From CAZJKE01 sp964555625 (GTDB lineage Bacteria; Planctomycetota; Phycisphaerae; Phycisphaerales; SM1A02): a DNA stretch of 10,306 bases. The notes beneath the pieces were generated by a model that did no database searches, had not been told where the DNA came from, and was given only the letters and a program-made list of their open reading frames with translations. This document shows positions 1 to 6,526 of this stretch, piece after piece (position 1 is the first letter of the stretch; every line of letters begins with the position of its first letter). The translations under genes and the position numbers were made by a program. Where the stretch lies: contig CAZKTE010000055.1 in NCBI GenBank assembly GCA_964555625.1, positions 1-10,306 on the forward strand. The letters run 5' to 3'.

Positions 1-194
1 TCGTGGCCATCAGCCTCGGCGCGGTCTTCATGGGATCGATGACCTACATCGGCAACGGGCCCAACTTCATGGTCAAGGCGATCGCCGAGCAGGAGGGTAT
101 CGCGATGCCGTCCTTCCTCGGCTTCATGTTCCGCTACAGCATTCCGATCCTGGTTCCGATCTTCGTGATCGTCACGCTCATCTTCCTGACCTGA
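1..194 (+). CDS. Sodium/proton antiporter, CitMHS/NhaD-like (C-terminal fragment)
   Basis: This is the 3' end of a gene whose start lies left of the window. Complete codons begin at base 3 and the TGA stop is at 192-194. The 63 visible residues contain a glycine-rich stretch followed by 'TYIGNGPNFMVKAIAE', which I recognise from citrate-transporter-like (IT superfamily) sodium:proton antiporters. A single hydrophobic helix (roughly the last 20 residues, IPILVPIFVIVTLIF) ends the protein, as expected for an inner-membrane carrier. The family exchanges cations or carboxylates across the membrane; the substrate cannot be read from this fragment. thiS begins 20 bases after the stop on the same strand, so read-through into the thiamine genes is possible. 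Confidence 0.8.
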   Translation, partial: VAISLGAVFMGSMTYIGNGPNFMVKAIAEQEGIAMPSFLGFMFRYSIPILVPIFVIVTLIFLT

Positions 195-201
195 GCGCCG
201 C

Positions 202-207
202 TACACT
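202..207 (+). promoter_or_regulatory. Possible -10 element for a leaderless thiS transcript
   Basis: The hexamer TACACT (4 of 6 matches to TATAAT) sits in the 20-base gap before thiS, with 7 bases between it and the thiS ATG at 215. If it is a -10 box, transcription would start at or within a base or two of the ATG, giving a leaderless mRNA. That would agree with the absence of a Shine-Dalgarno sequence in the gap. No -35 element is visible at 16-18 bases upstream, so this is weak. Confidence 0.2.
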
Positions 208-214
208 CTCGCAC

Positions 215-412
215 ATGCTGACAGTCAACGGCGCACCGCTCGAGGTCAACGGCAACATGACGTTGCCGGATCTCCTCGACACCCTCAACCTCACGAACCA
301 CCCCTGCGCTGTCGAGGTCAACGCGTCGCTCGTGCCGCACGACCAGCGCAAGGAGTTCGTCGTCCGGGACGGAGACAGCGTCGAGGTGGTCACGCTCGTT
401 GGGGGTGGCTGA
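215..412 (+). CDS. thiS: ThiS sulfur carrier protein
   Basis: This is a 65-residue ubiquitin-fold sulfur carrier of normal length for ThiS. The protein ends in Val-Gly-Gly-Gly; in this family the terminal diglycine is adenylated by ThiF and converted to a thiocarboxylate, which donates sulfur to thiazole synthase. The N-terminal 'MLTVNGAPLEV' beta-hairpin, the internal 'LVPHDQ' turn and 'GDSVEVVTLVGGG' are typical. The start at 215 gives the expected N-terminus. No good ribosome site precedes it, consistent with translation after the antiporter gene or from a leaderless message. thiG starts 2 bases after the stop. A MoaD-like carrier also ends in GG, but the adjacent thiG settles the identity. 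Confidence 0.95.
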   Translation: MLTVNGAPLEVNGNMTLPDLLDTLNLTNHPCAVEVNASLVPHDQRKEFVVRDGDSVEVVTLVGGG

Positions 413-414
413 GG

Positions 415-1269
415 ATGATTGCAACACCCGCCACCGCTGACGAGTCGCTGCAGATCGGCGACGTGACGCTCACGAGCCGACTGCTCGTGGGCACGGGAAA
501 GTACCCCACCTACGAGACGATGCAGGCTGCGCTCGATGCCAGCGGATGCCAGGTCGTCACCGTCGCCGTGCGCCGAGAGCGACTTGTTGATGACGAGGGC
601 CGCTCACTCCTGGACTTCATCGATACCGATCGCTACACGATCCTGCCAAACACTGCAGGCTGCTTCAACGCAGAGGACGCCGTGCGCGTAGCGCACCTCG
701 GCCGAGATCTCCTTGCGCAACTCGGCAATCCCGGCGCCTCCTGGGTCAAGCTCGAGGTGCTCGGTGATCGCGCCACGCTCCTGCCCGATCCCGTCGGCAC
801 GCTTGAGGCGTGTCGCCAGCTCGTCGACGACGGCTTCACCGTCCTCTGCTACGCCAGTGACGATCCGATCATGGCCGCCCGTATTCGTGACGCGGGCGCC
901 GCCTGCGTCATGCCCGCCGGCAGCCCCATCGGCAGTGGCCGCGGCATCGCCAATCCCTCGGCGATCCACCTCTGCCTGGCGCTCCTCAAGGACCCCGCCC
1001 ATGGCGGAGACACCAGCTTCCCAGTGATCGTCGACGCGGGCGTGGGCACCCCAAGTGACGTGACGATCGCGATGGAACTCGGTGCAGACGGGGTACTTCT
1101 GAACACTGGCATCGCCCACGCAGACGACCCGGTGCAGATGGCGACGGCCATGAGACTTGCCTGCCAGGCAGGCTACCTCGGCTCCGCAAGCGGCCGCATC
1201 CCCCGCACGCTCCACGCAAACGCGTCGAGCCCGTGGGAGGGCATCGTCGTCCCCATCCCCGGCGAGTAG
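415..1269 (+). CDS. thiG: Thiazole synthase ThiG
   Basis: This cytoplasmic TIM-barrel enzyme joins 1-deoxy-D-xylulose 5-phosphate, dehydroglycine and sulfur from ThiS thiocarboxylate into the thiazole phosphate of thiamine. At 284 residues it is slightly longer than the usual 250-270, with a short N-terminal extension of about 10 residues. Visible hallmarks are 'LLVGTGKY' (about 23-30), 'ILPNTAGC' (76-83), the Schiff-base lysine K112 in 'WVKLEVLGD', 'MPAGSPIGSGRG' (166-177) and the phosphate-binding C-terminal part 'VDAGVGTPSD' and 'GVLLNTGIA' (207-234). The ATG lies 2 bases after the thiS stop, with a GGGGG ribosome site inside the last thiS codons. ThiF, ThiO/ThiH and ThiC are not in the window. 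Its stop is one base from the stop of the opposing hexomutase gene. Confidence 0.97.
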   Translation: MIATPATADESLQIGDVTLTSRLLVGTGKYPTYETMQAALDASGCQVVTVAVRRERLVDDEGRSLLDFIDTDRYTILPNTAGCFNAEDAVRVAHLGRDLLAQLGNPGASWVKLEVLGDRATLLPDPVGTLEACRQLVDDGFTVLCYASDDPIMAARIRDAGAACVMPAGSPIGSGRGIANPSAIHLCLALLKDPAHGGDTSFPVIVDAGVGTPSDVTIAMELGADGVLLNTGIAHADDPVQMATAMRLACQAGYLGSASGRIPRTLHANASSPWEGIVVPIPGE

Positions 1270-1270
1270 T

Positions 1271-2641
1271 TCAATGATCGACGCGTGAACCAAGGTGCGG
1301 GGCCACCTGCGCTACGCGCGCATCGACATCAGCAGCGCTCGCCGCTTCGAGATTCAAGCGAAGCAGCGGCTCGGTGTTGCTCGCTCGCACGTTGCACCAC
1401 CAGCCCTCGGAGGTAATCGTCACGCCGTCGAGGCGATCCACGGTGGCCTCCGGCAGCGACGCCACGAGCGCCTCCATTGCGGCGGTCTTGTCCTCTACCT
1501 CGAAGTTGATCTCGCCGCTCTGGGCGTAGCGGCGTAGCGGCGCGATCTGCGCACTCAGCGGCCCGTCACATGACCCAAGCGCACTGGCCAGCGCCGCGCA
1601 GGCCATCGCGCCGCTGTCTGCGTAGTGGTTGTCGCGAAAGTAGAAGTGGCCGCTGAGCTCTCCGCCGAAGGGCGCATCATGCTCGGCCATCGCCTGCTTC
1701 ATGTACACGTGGCCTACGCGCGACTGCACCGGCGTGCCCCCGCAGGAACTGATCTCCTCGGCCAGCGCGTGGCTTGATCGCAGGTCAAAGACCACCGCAG
1801 CGCCTGGATCCTCGTGGGCCAGGAAGCGCGGCGCAAGCCAGGCAGTCAGGAGATCGCAGCCGACGATCGCCCCCAGCTCGTCAACGACCATGCAGCGATC
1901 CGCGTCGCCATCGAAGCACATGCCCGCGTCGCACTCCTCGGCGATGACCGCCTCCTGGACTTGCGCGAGATTCGCGGCGACCAGCGGATTGGGGTCGTGA
2001 ACGAACGTGCCCGTTGAGTTTTCGAAATTGATTTCCACGATGTCCAGGCCCGCTGCGCCGTCGAAGACCTTGGGCACCATCGTGCCGGCCATGCCGTTTG
2101 ACGCGTCGATTGCAATTCGCAACGTGCGAGACCCGTCGGCCACCGCGCCCAGAAGATAGGTGTGCACGTGCGCGCGGTAGGCGTTCCAGAGATCGACGGC
2201 CTCGACGCCTCCACTGCCGCCGGATGCGGCCGTCGCGTCGCCTTCAACCATGTCGCGAATGACCTCGAGCCCCAGGCCGATGCCCACGGGGCGGCCGTGT
2301 GCCCTTGAGATCTTGAAGCCGTTGTACTGGGCAGGGTTATGTGACGCCGTCACCTGCACACCGCCGATGGCCTCAAGGTGATTGATCGCAAACGTGACGA
2401 AGGGCGTGTCGACGAGCCCCACGTCCAGGACGTCGGCGCCCGCTCCGCGAATCCCCGCACAGAGCGCCGCGTGCAGGGACGGACTGCTCAATCGCATGTC
2501 GTGGCCCACGACCACCGCGCCAGATCCACCGGACTCGCCAAGCAGCAGCGTTGCGGTCGCTGCGCCAATCGACTGCGCCACGTCCTCGCTGAGGGGATCG
2601 GGGTGCAGGGCTCGCACGTCGTAGGCCTTGAAGACGCTCAT
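1271..2641 (-). CDS. manB: Phosphomannomutase/phosphoglucomutase (ManB/AlgC type)
   Basis: A 456-residue alpha-D-phosphohexomutase that interconverts hexose 6-phosphate and hexose 1-phosphate through a phosphoserine. All four family signatures are present in order: 'TASHNPAQYNG' with catalytic Ser100 (about 98-108), the metal-binding 'DGDADR' (244-249), the sugar-recognition loop 'GGELSGH' (326-332), and the phosphate-binding 'RASNTEP' (419-425). The GELSGH form and the length near 460 point to the PMM/PGM subgroup, which makes mannose 1-phosphate and glucose 1-phosphate for nucleotide sugars used in envelope polysaccharide. Exact substrate preference cannot be decided from sequence. It is the last gene of the - strand block, starting 20 bases after the helicase stop, with a purine-rich GAGGGGG about 12 bases before the ATG. 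A GlmM (phosphoglucosamine mutase) role is less likely from the motif spellings. Confidence 0.92.
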   Translation of the reverse strand: MSVFKAYDVRALHPDPLSEDVAQSIGAATATLLLGESGGSGAVVVGHDMRLSSPSLHAALCAGIRGAGADVLDVGLVDTPFVTFAINHLEAIGGVQVTASHNPAQYNGFKISRAHGRPVGIGLGLEVIRDMVEGDATAASGGSGGVEAVDLWNAYRAHVHTYLLGAVADGSRTLRIAIDASNGMAGTMVPKVFDGAAGLDIVEINFENSTGTFVHDPNPLVAANLAQVQEAVIAEECDAGMCFDGDADRCMVVDELGAIVGCDLLTAWLAPRFLAHEDPGAAVVFDLRSSHALAEEISSCGGTPVQSRVGHVYMKQAMAEHDAPFGGELSGHFYFRDNHYADSGAMACAALASALGSCDGPLSAQIAPLRRYAQSGEINFEVEDKTAAMEALVASLPEATVDRLDGVTITSEGWWCNVRASNTEPLLRLNLEAASAADVDARVAQVAPHLGSRVDH

Positions 2642-2661
2642 GATCGGATGGTACCCCCTCG

Positions 2662-4635
2662 CTAGTCCTCCGCCGCCAGGTCCGTGACCTCCACGCCATC
2701 GGGCAGGGCGGCGACAAAGGCTCCTCCGTAGGCCTTTCGAACCACCCGCGAGTCCAGGATCGCCAGGGTCCCGCGATCGTCGCCGCTGCGAATCAGGCGG
2801 CCTGCGCCTTGCCGAAATCGCAACACTGCCCGCGGCAACTGGTCATCCATGAAGGGGTTCCCCCCGGCCTCCGCAACACGCTCGAGGCGCGCCTCCACCA
2901 GCGGTCGATCGGGGACGTCAAAGGGCAGCCGCGTGATCACCACGCTGCGCAGATCCTCGCCGCGCACGTCGACGCCCTGCCAGAAACTGGTGGTGCCAAA
3001 GAGCACCGAACCCTCTTCCGCTCGGAACCGCCGCAGCAGCTCCGCCCGCGGCGCATCGGCCCCGTGCAGGAGGATCGTCAGCCCCTGCTCCTCGATGCCG
3101 TCGCGGGCGGCGTCGGCGACCTTGGTCATCATCGCGTAGCTGGTAAACAGCACGAATGCGCCGCCGCGACTGCGGCCCACAAGATCCACGACTCGCGCCG
3201 AGAGGCGCTGCACGTACTGGTCCTCCGAGGGTTGCGGGATCGAAGAGTCCACGTATGCGCGCATCTGACGCGGGTAGTCAAATGGACTGCCCAGTCGCAG
3301 GGTCGCCGCGTCCTGACACCCGAGTCGCCCGGCCACGTGGTCGAAGTTTCCTTCTCCCACCGACATCGTCGCCGACGTCAGCACCACCGAGGGCGCATGG
3401 TCAAAGAGATGCTCCTTGAGCAGCGGCGCCACCTCGACCACCATGCACCGCAGCGTCGGCCGCGGCGGCCGCCCGCCTGAGGCGAACGTCCCCTCCACGG
3501 CGTAGACGCAGCCTGGGAGTTCCTGGTGGATGATGGTCCGCGTCGCAGCGGCGATGTCCATCGCCCGCTGGGCGTACCCGGCTGCCTCCGCTCCCTCGGC
3601 CTCATCTGACAGGGACTCCTTGAGCAGCACCAGGTGCTTGCCGAGGGCCTCGACCGGATCGGCGAGGCCGTCGGCCAGGGCCCCTGCCGCCAGGCGGCCA
3701 CTGCGACCCTCGCTGGAATTGGCGTAGGCCATCACCTGCTCGAAGAAGGCCGCCGATGCATCTGCGGCGTTGGCGACCAGCTCCATGCACTGGCTGGCCA
3801 GTTCGCCGCCGTGGCCGCGGGCCGCCATTGCCCGCAGGAATCCGCCGCGGCGACCGCTCAGGGCCCGCAGCAGGTGGCTGACACGCGCCTCGCTGACGCT
3901 GCGGCCGAAGTGATCGGCCGCCACGTCCTCGATTGCATGGGCCTCATCGAGGATCACATGGTCGTAGCGTGGCAGGAACCCGCCGCCGCCCATGCGCAGC
4001 GCAAGGTCGCTGAAGAAGAGCGCGTGGTTGCAGATGAGAAGGTCACCCTCCTCCATGGCCGAGCGCGCTCGCTGGTAGAAACAGTCGCCGAAGCGCGGGC
4101 ACTTGCGGCCCAGGCAATTGCCGCTGTCGCTCTGCACCAGATCCCACGCATCACCGCGTGGCAGCATCGGCAGCGTCGCCCGCGACCCGTCGTCGGTCGT
4201 CCTCGACCATTGCAGGATCTCATCCACCTCCCGCCGCGCATCGGTGCTTGAGAGCAACGACTTGGATTGCGCGGCGGCCCGCTCCAGGCGCCGCAGCGAG
4301 ATGTAATTCCCGCGACCCTTGACCAGGACCGCCTTGAAGTGCCCGTCGATGGCCTCCTTCATCAGCGGAATGTCCGACTCGATGAGCTGTTCCTGGAGCG
4401 TGATCGTGTTGGTCGCCACAACAACCCGCTCGCCATGTTCGATGATCCGCCGCACCGCCGGCACGAGGTACCCAAGGGACTTCCCAACGCCCGTCCCCGC
4501 CTCGATCAGCAGCGTCTGGCGCGCAGCGAGCGCATCGGCCACCGCGGCGGCCATCTGCACCTGCTGCGGCCGCGGCTCCCACGCGTCGAGGACCGCCGAC
4601 AGCGGCCCTCCCTCGGCGAAGAACGGATCGCTCAC
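2662..4635 (-). CDS. dinG: DinG/Rad3-family ATP-dependent DNA helicase
   Basis: A 657-residue superfamily 2 helicase of the XPD/DinG/YoaA group, which unwinds DNA 5' to 3' and acts in repair and in clearing structured DNA. It shows Walker A 'GTGVGKS' (47-53), motif Ia 'VVATNTITLQEQL' (72-84), the DEAH box (230-233), 'VLTSATMS' (418-425), 'FWQGVDVRGEDLR' (551-563) and motif VI 'RQGAGRLIR' (608-616). Three iron-sulfur cysteines are visible, C174-x4-C179-x5-C185 followed by FYQRAR, but the usual first ligand in the GRGNY segment is Ser113. The start is GTG at 4635: it shares four bases with the rsmG stop (GTGA) and has a GGGAG ribosome site 6 bases upstream. Distinguishing DinG from YoaA by sequence alone is uncertain, so the symbol is approximate. 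Confidence 0.9.
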   Translation of the reverse strand: MSDPFFAEGGPLSAVLDAWEPRPQQVQMAAAVADALAARQTLLIEAGTGVGKSLGYLVPAVRRIIEHGERVVVATNTITLQEQLIESDIPLMKEAIDGHFKAVLVKGRGNYISLRRLERAAAQSKSLLSSTDARREVDEILQWSRTTDDGSRATLPMLPRGDAWDLVQSDSGNCLGRKCPRFGDCFYQRARSAMEEGDLLICNHALFFSDLALRMGGGGFLPRYDHVILDEAHAIEDVAADHFGRSVSEARVSHLLRALSGRRGGFLRAMAARGHGGELASQCMELVANAADASAAFFEQVMAYANSSEGRSGRLAAGALADGLADPVEALGKHLVLLKESLSDEAEGAEAAGYAQRAMDIAAATRTIIHQELPGCVYAVEGTFASGGRPPRPTLRCMVVEVAPLLKEHLFDHAPSVVLTSATMSVGEGNFDHVAGRLGCQDAATLRLGSPFDYPRQMRAYVDSSIPQPSEDQYVQRLSARVVDLVGRSRGGAFVLFTSYAMMTKVADAARDGIEEQGLTILLHGADAPRAELLRRFRAEEGSVLFGTTSFWQGVDVRGEDLRSVVITRLPFDVPDRPLVEARLERVAEAGGNPFMDDQLPRAVLRFRQGAGRLIRSGDDRGTLAILDSRVVRKAYGGAFVAALPDGVEVTDLAAED

Positions 4636-5357
4636 GAACTGCTCCCGATCGGGTCACGCTTGGGCACCCCTGGAAGTCGCGGGTAGCGCTTCGGCGTCGC
4701 GGCGGTCTTGCGGATCTCAATGATGGTGCCGGTCCCCGTGCGCGTCGTGCCCTCGACGCTGCCCTTGAGAGTACGCAGCGCCGCGGCGGCCGCCTCGATC
4801 TCCTCCCCTGCCTTCTGGCCCTTGATGGCCAGGACGCGACCACCCTCGACTACCAGCGGCAGGGCCAGTTCAAGGAGGACAGTCAGTGGACCCACGGCTC
4901 TGGCCACCACCGCATCGACCGTGGAGCGAAATCCCCCGTCGGGAGTCCCGATCAGCTCGGCACGCTCGGCGAGGACCGTCACATTGGAAAGGGAGAGGGC
5001 GTCAGCAGCGTCTGCCAGGAACGCAGCCTTCTTGGTCGTGGCCTCCACGAGCGTGAAGGTCGCGTGGGGCATCGTGATGGCAAGGGGGATCCCGGGGAGC
5101 CCCCCGCCGCTGCCCAGGTCGATCACGCTTGCGACGTCCTCGCGCACCAGGGGCCCAAGCAGCGAGAGGCTGTCGAGTACGTGGCGGCCCCACGCCTCGC
5201 CCACATCCTTGATCCCTGTGAGATTGAATTCCCTGTTGGCCGCAAGAAGCAGATCCAGGAACTGGCCGAGCTGCGCAAGGTCATCCCCTGTGAGTTCCAC
5301 GTCCAGGGCACGCAGATCCGCCTGCAGCGACGCTGGCACGGCTGCCAGTGCGTCCAT
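4632..5357 (-). CDS. rsmG: 16S rRNA (guanine-N7)-methyltransferase RsmG
   Basis: A 241-residue S-adenosylmethionine-dependent methyltransferase (formerly GidB) that makes m7G527 in the 530 loop of 16S rRNA. The family signatures are 'EFNLTGI' (43-49), 'HVLDSL' (59-64), the SAM-binding 'DLGSGGGLPGIPLAI' (80-94) and the C-terminal 'PKRYPRLPG' (222-230). The length is a little above the usual 210-240 range. The start codon overlaps the rodA stop as TGATG (one shared base), with GAGGGAG 7 bases before the ATG; the stop overlaps the helicase start. rsmG often sits beside mnmG near the origin; here it lies inside a cell-wall/DNA-helicase operon instead, with no mnmG in view. Confidence 0.96.
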   Translation of the reverse strand: MDALAAVPASLQADLRALDVELTGDDLAQLGQFLDLLLAANREFNLTGIKDVGEAWGRHVLDSLSLLGPLVREDVASVIDLGSGGGLPGIPLAITMPHATFTLVEATTKKAAFLADAADALSLSNVTVLAERAELIGTPDGGFRSTVDAVVARAVGPLTVLLELALPLVVEGGRVLAIKGQKAGEEIEAAAAALRTLKGSVEGTTRTGTGTIIEIRKTAATPKRYPRLPGVPKRDPIGSSS

Positions 5358-6526
5358 CAGTGATCTCCCTCAAAGGCGAATCCCTCGCGGGTCATGGGCT
5401 GCTCGCGGCGCATTGCGATCCCGAAGATCAGTCCCACCGACATCCAGGCCATGACCAGGCTCGAGCCCCCGGCGCTGACAAACGGCAGCGTCAGGCCGGT
5501 GATGGGCGCAAGGCCCATGGTCATGGCGGTGTTGATCATCATCTGCCCAAGCAGCATTGCCGTCAGGCCGATGGCAACGATCCGCGGAAACGGATCGCGC
5601 GTGCCCATCGCCGTCATCACCGCCCCGAAGGCAAGCGCCGCGTAGAGCCCCCATGTCAGAAGCGCGCCGCGCATGCCCCATCGCGCGCAGACCACGGCGA
5701 AGACCATGTCGTTGTGTTCCTCGGGGAGGTGGTTGGCCTCAAGGAGCTCCGCGGCACGCTCTGCGCCGACGCCCTCCCACTGGCCGGCGCCCACGAGCAT
5801 CATCGCCCGCGCGCCCTGGTAGCCGATCCCCTGCTCGTAGCGATCGTCACCGCGGACCTGGGCGATCAACGCATGGACGCGGTCCTTCTGGTGTGGCTGC
5901 AGCAGCGGCCACATACCCACGGCCGTCACCATCGCAAGCACGGCAATCACGCCAAGGTGCTTCCATCGTGCACCTGCCGCGATCAACATCGCAAGCAGCG
6001 CCGGGCCAAAGAGCATCGCTGTCCCGAGATCAGGCTCGACGAGGATCAGCGCCATGGGCGGCAGCGCGACGGCCAGTGAGACCAGCAGCCCTCCGAAGCG
6101 CCGGTAGTGGTCGCTGTAGCGCAGGTGTGCGGCCATCGCCAGGACGAAGGCGATCTTCATCAGTTCCGAGGGCTGCATGTCGATGATGCCCAGGTTGATC
6201 CAGCGGCGGGCACCGTTGCGCGGATGCACGATCGCGTCGGGGACCACCGGGATCAGTAGGAAGAGCAGCAGCCCAAGGGCCGCAGCGTAGAAGAACCAGC
6301 TGAGCTGCCGCTGGCGGCTGTAGTGGGGAAGGGCCACCAGCAACGCCGCGACCACGCCCACGCCCGCCAACTCCAGGTGCCGCATGGCAACCGAAGGCCG
6401 CGTCGTGCCGATGGTCTCGACGCCCAGGAGTGTCAGAGCCGCCGCAGCCGCAAGCACGATCCATCCGGCATGCACCCGCCGCAGGCGGGGAATGCGGACC
6501 GATGGTGAGCGGACCGCCATCGTCAT
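5357..6526 (-). CDS. rodA: Peptidoglycan glycosyltransferase RodA
   Basis: A 389-residue SEDS-family membrane protein that polymerises lipid II into glycan strands during side-wall growth, working with PBP2. I place the start at 6526. There ATGA overlaps the mrdA stop, GGGGGAGG lies 5 bases upstream, and the protein begins just before the first membrane segment. The open frame runs 54 codons further upstream, but that part is arginine-rich and lies inside mrdA. About ten hydrophobic segments are visible. Family motifs in the 389-residue numbering are 'ARRWINLG' (106-113) with 'QPSELMK' after it, 'EPDLGTA' (164-170), 'GIGYQ', 'LPEEHND' (267-273, whose final Asp is the expected catalytic residue), and 'GLTLPFVSAGGSS' (344-356). 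The LPE-HND form and pairing with PBP2 favour RodA over FtsW. Confidence 0.95.
   Translation of the reverse strand: MTMAVRSPSVRIPRLRRVHAGWIVLAAAAALTLLGVETIGTTRPSVAMRHLELAGVGVVAALLVALPHYSRQRQLSWFFYAAALGLLLFLLIPVVPDAIVHPRNGARRWINLGIIDMQPSELMKIAFVLAMAAHLRYSDHYRRFGGLLVSLAVALPPMALILVEPDLGTAMLFGPALLAMLIAAGARWKHLGVIAVLAMVTAVGMWPLLQPHQKDRVHALIAQVRGDDRYEQGIGYQGARAMMLVGAGQWEGVGAERAAELLEANHLPEEHNDMVFAVVCARWGMRGALLTWGLYAALAFGAVMTAMGTRDPFPRIVAIGLTAMLLGQMMINTAMTMGLAPITGLTLPFVSAGGSSLVMAWMSVGLIFGIAMRREQPMTREGFAFEGDH

Noticed and set aside
604..1293. 229-codon - strand open frame opposite thiG
   Set aside because: Antisense shadow of a clear thiG; low-complexity Gly/Ala/Val/His-rich sequence without a known fold.
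1293..1308. AGGTG/CACCT hairpin just past the convergent stops, as a terminator
   Set aside because: Only five pairs, no T-run on either strand, and it lies inside the hexomutase coding sequence.
2809..4251. Long + strand open frames (over 200 codons) opposite the helicase gene
   Set aside because: No recognisable domain, and they overlap strongly conserved helicase motifs on the other strand.
4708..6079. Long + strand open frames (about 240 codons each) opposite rsmG and rodA
   Set aside because: Their Arg/Ser/Pro/His-rich composition is typical of antisense frames in GC-rich DNA; the - strand genes have clear family motifs.
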